From positions 36,394 through 100,393 of the forward strand of contig JAFARZ010000358.1 in NCBI GenBank assembly GCA_019245115.1: 64,000 nt of DNA, written 5' to 3'. The notes under the pieces are model-generated. The model was not told the origin of the DNA. It saw only the letters and a program-made list of their open reading frames with translations, and searched no databases. The first letter of the stretch is position 1. Each line of letters begins with the position of its first letter. Made by a program: the position numbers and the translations under genes. This document shows positions 26,336 to 34,923 of this stretch, piece by piece. This stretch comes from Streptosporangiaceae bacterium. GTDB taxonomy: Bacteria; Actinomycetota; Actinomycetes; Streptosporangiales; Streptosporangiaceae.

Positions 26336-26983
26336 CAGGTTGGTCGCACTGAGCTGCTGGGTAGGACCAGAAGAACACCGCCCGCGCATCGGCCACGGTT
26401 TCCCCGCCGTGAGCATTACGGAGCTCACGGGCAAGCGATGCCAGCGGGAAACGCGGGTGGGTAGCGGCCCGGGCGGCCACGATGGCTAGCGCCAGGGGCA
26501 GGCTGGCACAGGAAGTGACGATCTCCTGCACCGCTGACGCCTCGGCGGCCACCCGGTCCGGGCCGAGCCGGGAGGCAAGCAGTTGGCACGCCTCGGCGGC
26601 GGTCAGCAAGTCGAGGGTCACAGGACAGGCAGCAGCCTTGGTGAGAATCAGGCTGGTGAGCTGGTCGCGGCTGGTCACCAACACCATGCAGCCGGGCGAG
26701 CCGGGGAGCAGCGGTCGCACCTGCTCGGCACCACGTGCGTTGTCCAGCACGATCAGTACCCGGCGGCCGACCATCAGGCTGCGATACAAGGCCGCCTGGG
26801 CGCCAGCGGTAACCGGGATCCGCTCGTCGGGCGGCCCCGAAGCCCTCCAGGAACCCCGGATTGCCTCCGCCGGCGTCGCCGACGACCCGGAAGGGTCGAA
26901 GCCACGCAAGTTCACATACAGCTGCCCATCAGGAAACCGCCCGGCGACACGGTGCGCGAAATACCCGGCCAGCGCGGTCTTTC
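26336..26983 (-). pseudogene. NB-ARC (AfsR/SARP-type) ATPase fragment
   Basis: The minus strand encodes the middle of an NB-ARC ATPase: GKTALAGYFAHRVAGRFPDG (with only the second half of the P-loop preserved), QLYVNLRGFDPSG, VLIVLDNARGAEQVRPLLPG (Walker B and following) and VLVTSRDQL, ending at FFWSYPAAQ. The N-terminal DNA-binding and bacterial transcription-activation domains and the TPRs are missing, so this is debris of a SARP or STAND regulator. Its right edge abuts, within a few bases of 26985, a fragment of a serine recombinase on the other strand. Confidence 0.75.
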
Positions 26984-26987
26984 CGTA

Positions 26988-27586
26988 CCGGCGGTCAGCG
27001 TCCCTACGGGCGGATGGCCGATCCGGCCGCGCCCAAGCACGCCAAGCGGCTGATCACCATCCCCGAGGAAGCCAAGGTGCTCCAGGATGCGGTGACCGAT
27101 GTCCTGGACCGGGGCATCTCGCTGCGGGCGGTCGCCGCCGACCTGCGTAATCGCGGCATCCGCACCGGGACTGGGAAGCCGTTCCGCGCCGTATCGCTGC
27201 GCGACGCGCTGCTGGCCTCGCACGTGGCCGGGATCGCGACCTGCAACGGGGCCTGGTATGACGCCTCATCGTGGCTGGAACCGATCATCGAACCCGACTG
27301 GTGGGAACGGCTGGTGGACATGCTGACCGACCCGTCCCGACGACGCACCAACACGAGCAACGCCAACGCGTCGCGCTGGCTGGTGACCGGGCTCGCCCGG
27401 TGGATCTGCGATGACGGCACGTCTATGCACGTGTCCGGGCTGGGCGGGTACGGCAAGGAGCGGGGCAGCGCCTACCGGTGCGACAAGCTCTCTCACCGCG
27501 CCACGCCCGCCATCTTGGTGGACCAGGCGATGACCAAGGTGATGATCGCCCGGCTGGCCCGGGACGACATCGCCGACCTGGCGTAG
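26988..27586 (+). pseudogene. Serine recombinase, internal fragment
   Basis: The frame resembles the Recombinase domain downstream of the resolvase core in large serine integrases (RPYGRMADPAAPKHAKRLIT, VTDVLDRGISLRAVAADLRN, LASHVAGIATCNGAWY, WWERLVDMLTDPSRR) and runs into the start of the zinc ribbon (LARWICDDG), where one of the usual Cys pairs is lost. The catalytic N-terminal domain with its Ser, and the C-terminal coiled coil, are absent. It is a relic of another integrated element. Confidence 0.75.
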
Positions 27587-27739
27587 CATCGTCAGTCACG
27601 CTCCCCATTCCGCTCGGCTGATGTGGAGAAACGGCTGGATTTCGCCGTGAATTCCGGAGGTTTTCCGCCACGCGGAGGCGGCGGTCTCCGTGACCGCCGA
27701 CTCCGCGACTGCGGACCTCGGTATCTGGCGTTCCTGCCG

Positions 27740-27940
27740 CTACCGAGCTTTCGCTTCCGGTTTATCGCTCCTGCGTGGGGCGCGGTGTTGCGGTCGCGAG
27801 CGTGGGGAGAGGAGCATGTGCAGGACTTTGCAGGCGTCGGCTCGTCTGCGCGTGTCTTTGGACGCGAGTGCGACCAAGACGGCGGCGAGGATTCCGATCA
27901 GGTAGAGCGCGCCGGGCAGCACGGTGAGCAGTATCTCCAT
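27740..27940 (-). CDS. Small single-pass membrane protein
   Basis: A 66-residue protein: one membrane helix (residues ~8-26, LPGALYLIGILAAVLVALAS) followed by a basic tail (KDTRRRADACKVLHMLLS). Small proteins with a helix followed by a DPxRRADAxxVLxxLL-like tail are frequent in actinomycetes and of unknown function. The ribosome site is weak. It lies downstream of the sugar isomerase gene (45-base gap) on the same strand. Confidence 0.5.
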   Translation of the reverse strand: MEILLTVLPGALYLIGILAAVLVALASKDTRRRADACKVLHMLLSPRSRPQHRAPRRSDKPEAKAR

Positions 27941-27985
27941 AGCGTGCGCCGTTCTGGGGTGAACCGGATGAGCGCAATGTGCAGG

Positions 27986-28915
27986 TCATGCGACAAGCAG
28001 GGGCTGGATGGTGCGGCGGGCGATTTCCAGACCCTTGTAAATCCGGGCTTCGTCGCCGCTCCATACAGGGTCCTCATGCTCGATGGCGATAGCGCCGTCA
28101 TAGCCGATCTGGTACAGCGCGTCGATGACGCCGCGCCAGTCGACGCCGCCGAGTCCGGGCATCCGGTAGTGCCACCAGCCGGAGGACCATGGATCGCTGC
28201 TTCGGTCCAGCGCTCGGCCGAACACGCCGTAGCGGTCTCTGCCTCCGGGATCGATGACAGTGTCCTTTGCCTGCATATGCTGGATGCGGTCAGCGTTCGT
28301 CCCTAGCGTATGTATGGCGCTTACCGGATCGATGCCGAGCCACAGCAGGTGGGATGGATCGTAGTTGAGGTAGAGGCCGAGTGAGAACATCCATTCCCAC
28401 AGTTCGAGCGAATACGCGAGGTTACCTGGGTAGCCGTCTGGGTGCCAGCCTTCCATCGGGCAGTTCTCTATGACCAGCTTCACTCCCCGCTCCCCGGCGA
28501 AGTTCACCAGGGGCGGCAAGATGGTTTCGGCTAGTGCCAGGTTCTCCGCGACCGTCCGGCCCGGGTCACGGCCCACGAAGGTGCCCACGCAGGGCACTTC
28601 GAGCATTGCCGCGGCCTCGATGCAGGCACGCAGATGATCGTGTACCTGTGCGCGCTCTGCCTCGTCGGGATGGAGGTTGTTGTCGTAATAGCTGATCGCT
28701 GACAGTTCCAGGCCGTGCTGCGCCAACAGCGCGCGGATCGCTGTTGCTTCGGTAGGTCCGAGCGCCCGGACATCTATGTGGGCGGCGGTGTGCTCGCGGG
28801 ACTGTGATGGCCAGGCTGCGACTTCGAGCACGGAGAATCCGGCCTGCGCCGCTCGCTGGACGATGGATTCCAAATCGCTGTGGGCCAGGCATGCGGTGAA
28901 GTAGCCGAGTTTCAC
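27986..28915 (-). CDS. Sugar phosphate isomerase/epimerase (xylose isomerase-like TIM barrel)
   Basis: About 309 residues with the features of the AP endonuclease 2/xylose isomerase-like family: LGYFTACLAHSDLESIVQRA at the start, EVAAWPS, VCIENCPM-like LVIENCPMEGW (metal Glu), LNYDPSHLLWLGIDP (metal Asp/His), HMQAKDT and a final AIEHEDP. These residues usually hold a divalent metal ion. The substrate is an unknown sugar or inositol derivative. GTG 28915 is preferred to GTG 28924 because AAGGG lies 8 bases before it. It is divergent from a ROK repressor gene across an operator-like palindrome, which suggests that the ROK protein controls it. Confidence 0.82.
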   Translation of the reverse strand: MKLGYFTACLAHSDLESIVQRAAQAGFSVLEVAAWPSQSREHTAAHIDVRALGPTEATAIRALLAQHGLELSAISYYDNNLHPDEAERAQVHDHLRACIEAAAMLEVPCVGTFVGRDPGRTVAENLALAETILPPLVNFAGERGVKLVIENCPMEGWHPDGYPGNLAYSLELWEWMFSLGLYLNYDPSHLLWLGIDPVSAIHTLGTNADRIQHMQAKDTVIDPGGRDRYGVFGRALDRSSDPWSSGWWHYRMPGLGGVDWRGVIDALYQIGYDGAIAIEHEDPVWSGDEARIYKGLEIARRTIQPLLVA

Positions 28916-28938
28916 GGGTACCACCCTTTCGAGAGAAA

Positions 28939-28979
28939 ATCACTCTGTAGTGTGATGGGTACTTATAGTGACTATAAGT
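28939..28979. promoter_or_regulatory. Operator-like palindromes between isomerase and ROK regulator
   Basis: Positions 28961-28979 read ACTTATAGTGACTATAAGT, a perfect 8-base inverted repeat around TGA. Just before it, 28939-28956 contains ATCAC-N8-GTGAT. Both lie in an AT-rich divergent intergenic region and are good candidates for binding sites of the adjacent ROK-family repressor, covering the promoter of the isomerase gene. Confidence 0.55.
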
Positions 28980-29095
28980 TCACTACTTCTGCGTGTCAAC
29001 GATGAAACTTTGTCATTATTTATACATAAGCTGCCAAACTTCTGTTAAGCTGCGGCTATGCCTAGAGAAGATGGATCGCTTCAGCCGCAGCGGCC

Positions 29096-30268
29096 ATGAC
29101 CGACCCCGAGGCCCTGAGTCCACTGCTCCGGCACATCGCCAAGGGCTCCGCCACGACCCGCGCCCATCTGGCCCGGACGACCGGGCTATCTCGCAGCTCT
29201 GTGTCGCAGCGAGTAGACGCCCTGCTGTCGAATGGCCTGGTAATTGAGGACGGGACGGCCCCCTCGGACGGAGGGCGCCCGGCACTGCGGCTACGGATCA
29301 ACGCGGAGGCAGGCCTGATCCTCGTTGCCGACCTTGGGGCGACGCAAGCGCGATTCGCGGTCAGCGATCTCGCCGGCGCCGAGCTAGCCAGTGGTGTCCA
29401 GGAACTGGTCATCGACCAAGAGCCAATCCAAGTGCTCGCCTGGGCCGACAGGCACCTAAGGGCCCTGCTGGATACTGCCGGCCGAGAAGCGCGAGACGTG
29501 CGCGCCGTCGTCGTCGGCATGCCCGCACCAGTGGAGTTCGGCACCGGAACCGCTGTCAAGCCGCCCCTCATGCCCCAATGGGACGGATACCCCGTGCCCG
29601 GATATTTCGCAGAGCGTTACGACGCTGACACCCTCGTAGACAATGACGTCAACCTCATGGCCCTCGGCGAGCACCGAGCCGTACATCCCGACCTCGAACA
29701 CCTCCTGTTCATAAAGGTCGGGACCGGTATCGGATGCGGCATCATCGTCAGCGGCCAACTGCACCGCGGCGCCGACGGAGCTGCCGGAGACGTCGGGCAC
29801 ATCCGCGTTCCTGGCTGCGATACCCCATGCCGGTGCGGCAACAGCGGATGCCTTGAAGCCGTGGCCGGGGGGCAGGCACTGGCAAGCCATCTCACGGCAA
29901 AGGGAGTAGCCGCCGCGACCGTCCGCGACGTAGCACGCCTAGCCGCACACGGCAACACACTAGCCCGGCAGGAAGTGCGGGCTGCAGCACAGCACATCGG
30001 CGAGGTGCTCGCCGCCGTAGTCAGCTTCGCCAACCCTTCCGCCATCATCGTCGGAGGAGCGCTGGCCCAGCTCGACGAAGTACTGCTGTCCGGGATTAAA
30101 AGCGGAGTCCACGGCGGAGCGCTGCCACTCGCCCAGCGATCACTCCGCATCGGAGCCAGCGTCCTCGGCGAGCGAGCTGGCACGGCCGGCGCCATCGCGC
30201 TAGCCCAGGAACGCGTGCTCTCAGAAGAGGGCATCGCGAACCTCCTCCGCATCCGCAGGTCAGGGTAG
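29096..30268 (+). CDS. ROK-family transcriptional repressor (NagC/XylR type)
   Basis: A 390-residue regulator: an N-terminal winged helix-turn-helix (residues ~10-62; ARTTGLSRSSVSQRVDALLS) precedes a ROK/actin-like ATPase domain. It has LGATQARFAVSDL, a DNDVNLMALGE catalytic-loop equivalent, and the zinc site GHIRVPGCDTPCRCGNSGCL followed by E. Proteins with HTH plus ROK usually sense a sugar or sugar phosphate and repress catabolic genes. The ATG at 29096 overlaps the TGA of a 13-codon frame (29058-29099), which could be a leader peptide. The divergent isomerase gene is the likely target. Confidence 0.85.
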   Translation: MTDPEALSPLLRHIAKGSATTRAHLARTTGLSRSSVSQRVDALLSNGLVIEDGTAPSDGGRPALRLRINAEAGLILVADLGATQARFAVSDLAGAELASGVQELVIDQEPIQVLAWADRHLRALLDTAGREARDVRAVVVGMPAPVEFGTGTAVKPPLMPQWDGYPVPGYFAERYDADTLVDNDVNLMALGEHRAVHPDLEHLLFIKVGTGIGCGIIVSGQLHRGADGAAGDVGHIRVPGCDTPCRCGNSGCLEAVAGGQALASHLTAKGVAAATVRDVARLAAHGNTLARQEVRAAAQHIGEVLAAVVSFANPSAIIVGGALAQLDEVLLSGIKSGVHGGALPLAQRSLRIGASVLGERAGTAGAIALAQERVLSEEGIANLLRIRRSG

Positions 30269-30877
30269 CTCTGGCCAGCCCGGCGAGCCCATCGGCCGAC
30301 GGGCCCGAATCGCTGCAGAAGCCGGGGGTCGGGTTGCGGAGGCTTTGGCGCGCCCCTCCGGCCAGCCGGTGGGGCGGGACACAAATGCACGGCAAGCACG
30401 GGCGCCTTTGCGATGTGCGTGAGGATCGTGTCGCGCCGATGTAAAGGTGTATCTGAGCCTGGCCCGCCTGGTCACCAAGTTCTTCGGATAGGCGCAGAGC
30501 CTGCCCAGGTGGGCGAGGGCCTCGCCGAACTGGCCCAGCCAGCGGCAGGCGCGGCTGAGGCCGGTATAAGCCCTTGCCTGCCCATTGCGGTCGCTTTGGC
30601 GCCGAGCGGCGGCCAGCGCGATCTGATGCGTGTCCGCCCAGTCACGCCAGTGTCCCTGCCGCTCGAAATAGTGGACCATCGTCCACGGAAGCTCTGTCCA
30701 GCCCGGTAGCGGCGCTGAACTGGATGGCCGCTAGCAGTACGGGGTACTCGGCCTAGAACCAGAGCCAGGCCGGTGTTATGTGCGTGCAGCGCGGCGGCGA
30801 TCCTTACTGCCTCGGCCGCCGCGCGGTGCCGGTCACTGGTCCGCCTGGCCCGCTGGGTGATGGCGAATGCGTGATCT
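30260..30877 (-). pseudogene. Degenerate TPR fragment and frameshifted tail of the transporter-like gene
   Basis: Two pieces can be read on the minus strand. Near 30470-30680 (HYFERQGHWRDWADTHQIAL, ARAYTGLSRACRWLGQFGEA) is a TPR pair typical of AfsR-like or STAND C-termini, without start or partner domains. Near 30770-30880, a different frame from the preceding MAB_1171c gene gives HAFAITQRARRTSDRHRAAA and EAVRIAAALHA, the kind of helical tail expected at the end of that family. No intact gene remains. Confidence 0.5.
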
Positions 30878-31852
30878 TCAGTTTGGGTGTCGAGCCAGGG
30901 ACGTTAGCAGGCGGCCATCGAGGAGCTCGATCACCCACCGATAGAGCAAGAAGCCGAGTTCGCTGCGCTGGTAGGCGTGGCTACTGGGGTCTTCGGCCAG
31001 CGCGATCTGTGGGAACGCGCGGTGCAGCGCTGCCCATAGCGGTTCGAGCCGGGCGTAGGTGCGGGCACGCCAGCGGCGGCGCAGCGGGGTGGCCACGATC
31101 GGTCCCCACACCGGAAGCGTGGCACCGATGACGCAGATAAGGATCGCGGTGCTGGTCAGCGTGATCTCGAATCCGCACTGGGCCGGTGCCACCGGTGAGG
31201 TGCAGTGATAATCGGTGCCCAGCGGTGACTGGAGCGCGGCGGCCTCGGCGATGACGTAAATGACCTTCTCAGCCAGGTAGATCAGGCCGAGCATGCTGCC
31301 TGCCGCGAGCAGGCGCAAGCCAAGACGGAGATAGCGGCGCTCGCGGGCGAGCTGCGCATACCGCCAGGACAAGCTCAGGAGTTCCGCTAGGGGGGTGCCC
31401 AGGAATGCGATATAGATCGCGATGTAGATCAGCAGTACCGGCCGGGTCCGGTACAAGATGCCGAAGTCGCCGAGGCGCCGTGGCAGCGGCGCCGCGGTCA
31501 TAAAGCTCACTGCCATCACGATGAGCGATACGACCAGGAGCTGGAACCTGCGGCGGATCCTGGGATAGGCATCAGCCGGGGAATAGCTGATGGTCAGCTG
31601 GAGGGTGAGCAGCGCGAACGCGGCGATCAGCACGCTGAGGTTGCTGAGCAGGCGGCCGAGCTGTGGGTAAAGGTGGTCTGCATCGATTTGCGCCGTGTAG
31701 GACAGCAAGAAGCAGGCCATGGCCAGCGCGACGAAGACGACGATCAGCAGGTACTGGCCGGACTGGTGGCCGGACCTTCCGCTGTCGGCGGTCTTGATGA
31801 CGGCGGCGAGTATGGCCAGCGAGCCGATGGTGAGGAATACCGCGTCAATCAC
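30878..31852 (-). CDS. MAB_1171c-type putative transporter, C-terminus truncated by frameshift
   Basis: A 324-residue polytopic membrane protein with about seven hydrophobic segments (~5-25, 35-50, 67-87, 105-125, 143-160, 190-210, 240-265) and the HRAFPQIALAEDPSSHAYQR, then LYRWVIELLDG region typical of MAB_1171c (DUF6545) proteins. The usual members run ~50 residues further; the missing helical tail is present in another frame after about 30890, so a single-base shift probably shortens the product. GTG 31852 lies 3 bases after the stop of the ImmA/IrrE-like gene, a standard pairing for this family. Function is unproven. Confidence 0.75.
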   Translation of the reverse strand: MIDAVFLTIGSLAILAAVIKTADSGRSGHQSGQYLLIVVFVALAMACFLLSYTAQIDADHLYPQLGRLLSNLSVLIAAFALLTLQLTISYSPADAYPRIRRRFQLLVVSLIVMAVSFMTAAPLPRRLGDFGILYRTRPVLLIYIAIYIAFLGTPLAELLSLSWRYAQLARERRYLRLGLRLLAAGSMLGLIYLAEKVIYVIAEAAALQSPLGTDYHCTSPVAPAQCGFEITLTSTAILICVIGATLPVWGPIVATPLRRRWRARTYARLEPLWAALHRAFPQIALAEDPSSHAYQRSELGFLLYRWVIELLDGRLLTSLARHPN

Positions 31853-31855
31853 GGG

Positions 31856-32370
31856 TCAGTTCCATCGTCGCCCCGGGCCGAACGCGGACTCTACCCGGCA
31901 CATCCTGGCCTCGGCTTCCGGGCTGGCCGGGGCATGCAGGTCCAGTGTGATCCGCTCCATGAGCAAGGAGGCGAATGCTTCGGCCTCTTCTTCTTCGGCA
32001 TCGGTGTAGCCGGAGCGAGCGAGCATGCTCCGGATAAGTTCCTGGCTGAGGTCGGGGAACAGCAGGCACGCGAACTCGCTGTCGCTGACCGGGACCTGGT
32101 GGTGGCCGAAGACCATGTGACCGGTCTCGTGGCCGATGATGTGCAGCTGATGAAGCTTCGTAGTGTCCTGCTCGTAGAAGATGTAGTCTGCCCCGGGCAG
32201 CGCGATCCACAGGCCCGAGCACTCTGGTGTCGTCTGGACCGGCACGAATTGAGTGCTCGACGCCGCTGATACTCCAGGCTGGTACGGAACTGCTCCAGGT
32301 CGAACGGATCCGAGACGCGCAGAGCCTTGATTCTGTCGTGGCAGCGCTGGCGGAGTTGCTGGTCTAGCAT
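31856..32370 (-). pseudogene. ImmA/IrrE-like putative metallopeptidase, frameshifted
   Basis: ATG 32370 follows GGGGAGGTGAG and begins with the family N-terminus (MLDQQLRQRCHDRIKALRV, SDPFDLEQFRTSLEYQRRRA). The frame then becomes meaningless, while another frame from about 32245 continues properly: GLWIALPGADYIFYEQDTTK, then IGHETGHMVFGH, whose HExxH would bind zinc, and EEEAEAFASLLM. A single-base deletion near 32246 therefore splits the gene; a GTG at 32245 could start the second half. It is the normal partner of the MAB_1171c-type gene downstream and a paralogue of 25291-25815. Confidence 0.7.
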
Positions 32371-32977
32371 TCCGCTCACCTCCCCCGAGGGTGGGCTGTT
32401 ACCTTGCGGTTTGGTTGACCGGCTGAGGGGATGGATGTCTACCTTCACACGTGGCGCTTGAAACTCTTTGTGTATAGCTTGTCACTTAATGCAGTTTCCC
32501 GCCAGTGTGATAACTCTGTGGGCAGCTGTCTGTGTAAGCCGAGGGCGATGACGGGATGGCCAGGGCGCTCTGCGGGATGCGATCACCGCCGTGCGGAGGC
32601 GTTCCACGACCGGTGGCGGGGTGTCTCCGGTCACCACTTCGAGCATGGGCTTCGACATGGCGCGATGCCCTGAGCGGCTTTCCAGGTGCGGAACGGAGCC
32701 GGTTCATGTTGCGCGGAAAATGCTTGAGAAGGAAGCGTGCGTCGCTGCGCCGCCGGTAACGCGACCCTGCGGCATGCTCTACGCCCAGAAAGTTTCTGGC
32801 CCGGGAGTGGAATCGGCGGGGAAGCATGACATGTAAGAAGGTTGCCAAGCTCCGTGTCGTTCCTGCGCGCCGCGGATCCCCGATGGACCGTCGGGGGCGG
32901 TCTTGTGACGTAAGGAGGCGTCGCTACATGGCAAGTTCATACCGGCTCGCGTTCCGTGGTGCATAGGGCGCGGCCAG
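32371..32977. other. 607-base stretch without a recognisable gene
   Basis: Short frames exist on both strands (for example 32431-32673 and 32486-32848) but have no ribosome sites, no family resemblance and mutual overlap. The part near 32460-32520 is AT-rich and probably holds the promoter of the frameshifted metallopeptidase gene on the minus strand. Nothing else is seen. Confidence 0.5.
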
Positions 32978-33697
32978 ATGTCCGAATCCACCTTCGACGA
33001 CTATAGCGATGCCGAGGTCGTGGCGATGTTGCGCAAGCACGAGTTCCATGGGCCGATCTGGGATCACTACGCCGGATACCTGTGCCGGTACGGGCTATCG
33101 GTTCTCACACCATGGGTCAGGAGCAAACGGATCTTCATCGAGATGAGAAGGAGGGGGATCAGGTGCTGCGGCCCAGTGGTGATCGATGATCAGAGCGCCC
33201 GGGACCTAGCGACCGACGCAACCGTTCACGCGATAATCCCGTTCCAGGCGATGCTGAAGAACGACCAGTGGGATCCGCACGGCCCGGCGACCTTAGCGCA
33301 CGCGTTCATCATCGGCTGCCTTCAGCAGTTCCCTAACGTTTACCGGGCTTGGCTGCGCCGCAAGTTCGGGACGGAGCTTGAGAGGCTGGAGTTCCTGCCG
33401 GGCAACGACGAGGTAGCCGGGCGCCTCGAAGAGCAAGCGCGTGAAGACCCGCTGCGGGCATTGTTCGGTGGTGATCCGGAAAGGATCTTTATCGCCCGCG
33501 AATGCCAGCGGGACCTGCTGGCACTCCTGCCTGATGAACTCAGGGCCGTGATCCAGCTCGTCGTTCAGGGCTACACGTTCACGCGGGCCGCGAAGGTTCT
33601 TGGCGAGGACCCCGAGAAGCTTCAGGCGCGGCTGTATCGGATCCGTCCCCGGCTTTCGCAGCTGTGGGAAGCACGCGACGGTGACCCGGATTTCTAA
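32978..33697 (+). CDS. Sigma-70-like/ECF-type protein
   Basis: A 239-residue protein. The N-terminal part (DDYSDAEVVAMLRKHEFHGP and GLSVLTPWVRSKRIFIEMRR) resembles a degenerate sigma region 2, and the C-terminal part (LLALLPDELRAVIQLVVQGY, TFTRAAKVLGEDPEKLQARL, YRIRPRLSQLWE) matches sigma region 4, with a helix-turn-helix. Similar proteins in actinomycetes are annotated as sigma factor-like or hypothetical. ATG 32978 has only a weak ribosome site. It is followed at 33742 by two ROK genes and may direct their expression (inference). Confidence 0.6.
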   Translation: MSESTFDDYSDAEVVAMLRKHEFHGPIWDHYAGYLCRYGLSVLTPWVRSKRIFIEMRRRGIRCCGPVVIDDQSARDLATDATVHAIIPFQAMLKNDQWDPHGPATLAHAFIIGCLQQFPNVYRAWLRRKFGTELERLEFLPGNDEVAGRLEEQAREDPLRALFGGDPERIFIARECQRDLLALLPDELRAVIQLVVQGYTFTRAAKVLGEDPEKLQARLYRIRPRLSQLWEARDGDPDF

Positions 33698-33741
33698 GGT
33701 CAGCACCCCGGTAAAGCCGTAGGCAAAATGTGGAGGTACAT

Positions 33742-34923
33742 GTGGACCAGAAAGAAGAAGGGGTCAGCCCGGTGGAGCTGCGCGAACTCAAGCAGCTTCT
33801 TGCGCGCTCGTCCCTAGCAGCGGGCCTGTATATGCCCGGAGATGACACGGTTCCCGCTGTGCGCGTCCAGCAGACTGCCATGAAGGCGAAGGAACTGTCA
33901 CTGATTCGGTATGCGGTAGGTATCGAGCTCGTGCCCGGACGCATCGTGGGAGTGCTCATCAACGAGCATGGCACTCGGCTAGCTGACGAGCAGCTTGTGT
34001 TGGCTGACATGGAGGTCCAGACGGTTGTCTCCGGGGCTGCGTCGGTGACTGCCGCTCTCGTGGACGCTGTCCCGTCCGCGAGGGCCGCCTGCGGGCGGGT
34101 GGCGCTTGGCTTCCAGCTCGGCGGGCCGGTTGACACGACGACCGGGACGGTGCTGTTTTATCACAAGGCCCCACCTCGCATGCCAGGGCCGATCCAGGAC
34201 ATCAGGTGGCCGGATAAGCAGCCGCTAAGCCGGATGCTTGAGGATGCCACTGGCTTGCCTAGCTTTATCGAGAACGACGCCAACGCCTATGCCCTCTTCC
34301 AGCTATGGTTTGGTGCCGGGCATGAAACGTCACGGTTCGCTGTCGTATTGATAAACGAGGGAGTGGGCGGCAGCCTGGTCATCGATGGCCGCTTGTTCGA
34401 CGGCCCTATGGAGCTCGGAAATCTGAGCGTCCTCCCCGACAAGGTCGACAATGCCCGCCCCTGCGATTGCGGTGGCATAGGCTGCCTGGAAACGACTGGC
34501 GGTATCCACGGCATCTTGGAAAACGTCTACAAGTACGCCCACCGAACGGTGGACAACGTAGTCGATGCCGCAGCTTTGGCTGAACGGTATGACACACGGG
34601 GAGCTGCGGAAGCATTCAGAGTCGCTGGTCATGCCAACGCCAAGGGCATCGGCATTATCATCAACTTCGCCCGTCCCGAGCAGGTCGTCGTCTACGCACC
34701 CCAGGTGATGACCGAACATGGCCGCGCGGCGGCCGCGGAGTTCTTGACTGAACTCGGAGAGTTTTTCTCCTTCTGCCACCCTGCCCTCCACGGCAGCGCC
34801 AAGCTGCGGATCGAACCAGTGCGCCCTTATGACGGGGCACACGGCGCTGCGCTGCTGGCACTGGAACGCTGCTTCGATATCCTCCCCGAAAACGCCGCCG
34901 CGCCCGTAGGGAAACCGCAGTGA
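33742..34923 (+). CDS. ROK-family protein without DNA-binding domain
   Basis: A 393-residue protein. GTG 33742 is chosen because GGAGG lies 6 bases upstream (the frame starts at 33730). A ~55-residue N-terminal helix-rich part of unknown origin is followed by a ROK fold: ENDANAYALFQLW (catalytic-type Asp), LINEGVGGSLV, and CDCGGIGCLE at the zinc site. The His of the usual GHxxV before the zinc Cys residues is Asn here (LGNLSVLP), so metal binding is probably altered. It overlaps the next ROK gene by 4 bases (GTGA). It may be a regulator or sugar-binding subunit rather than an active kinase. Confidence 0.75.
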   Translation: MDQKEEGVSPVELRELKQLLARSSLAAGLYMPGDDTVPAVRVQQTAMKAKELSLIRYAVGIELVPGRIVGVLINEHGTRLADEQLVLADMEVQTVVSGAASVTAALVDAVPSARAACGRVALGFQLGGPVDTTTGTVLFYHKAPPRMPGPIQDIRWPDKQPLSRMLEDATGLPSFIENDANAYALFQLWFGAGHETSRFAVVLINEGVGGSLVIDGRLFDGPMELGNLSVLPDKVDNARPCDCGGIGCLETTGGIHGILENVYKYAHRTVDNVVDAAALAERYDTRGAAEAFRVAGHANAKGIGIIINFARPEQVVVYAPQVMTEHGRAAAAEFLTELGEFFSFCHPALHGSAKLRIEPVRPYDGAHGAALLALERCFDILPENAAAPVGKPQ

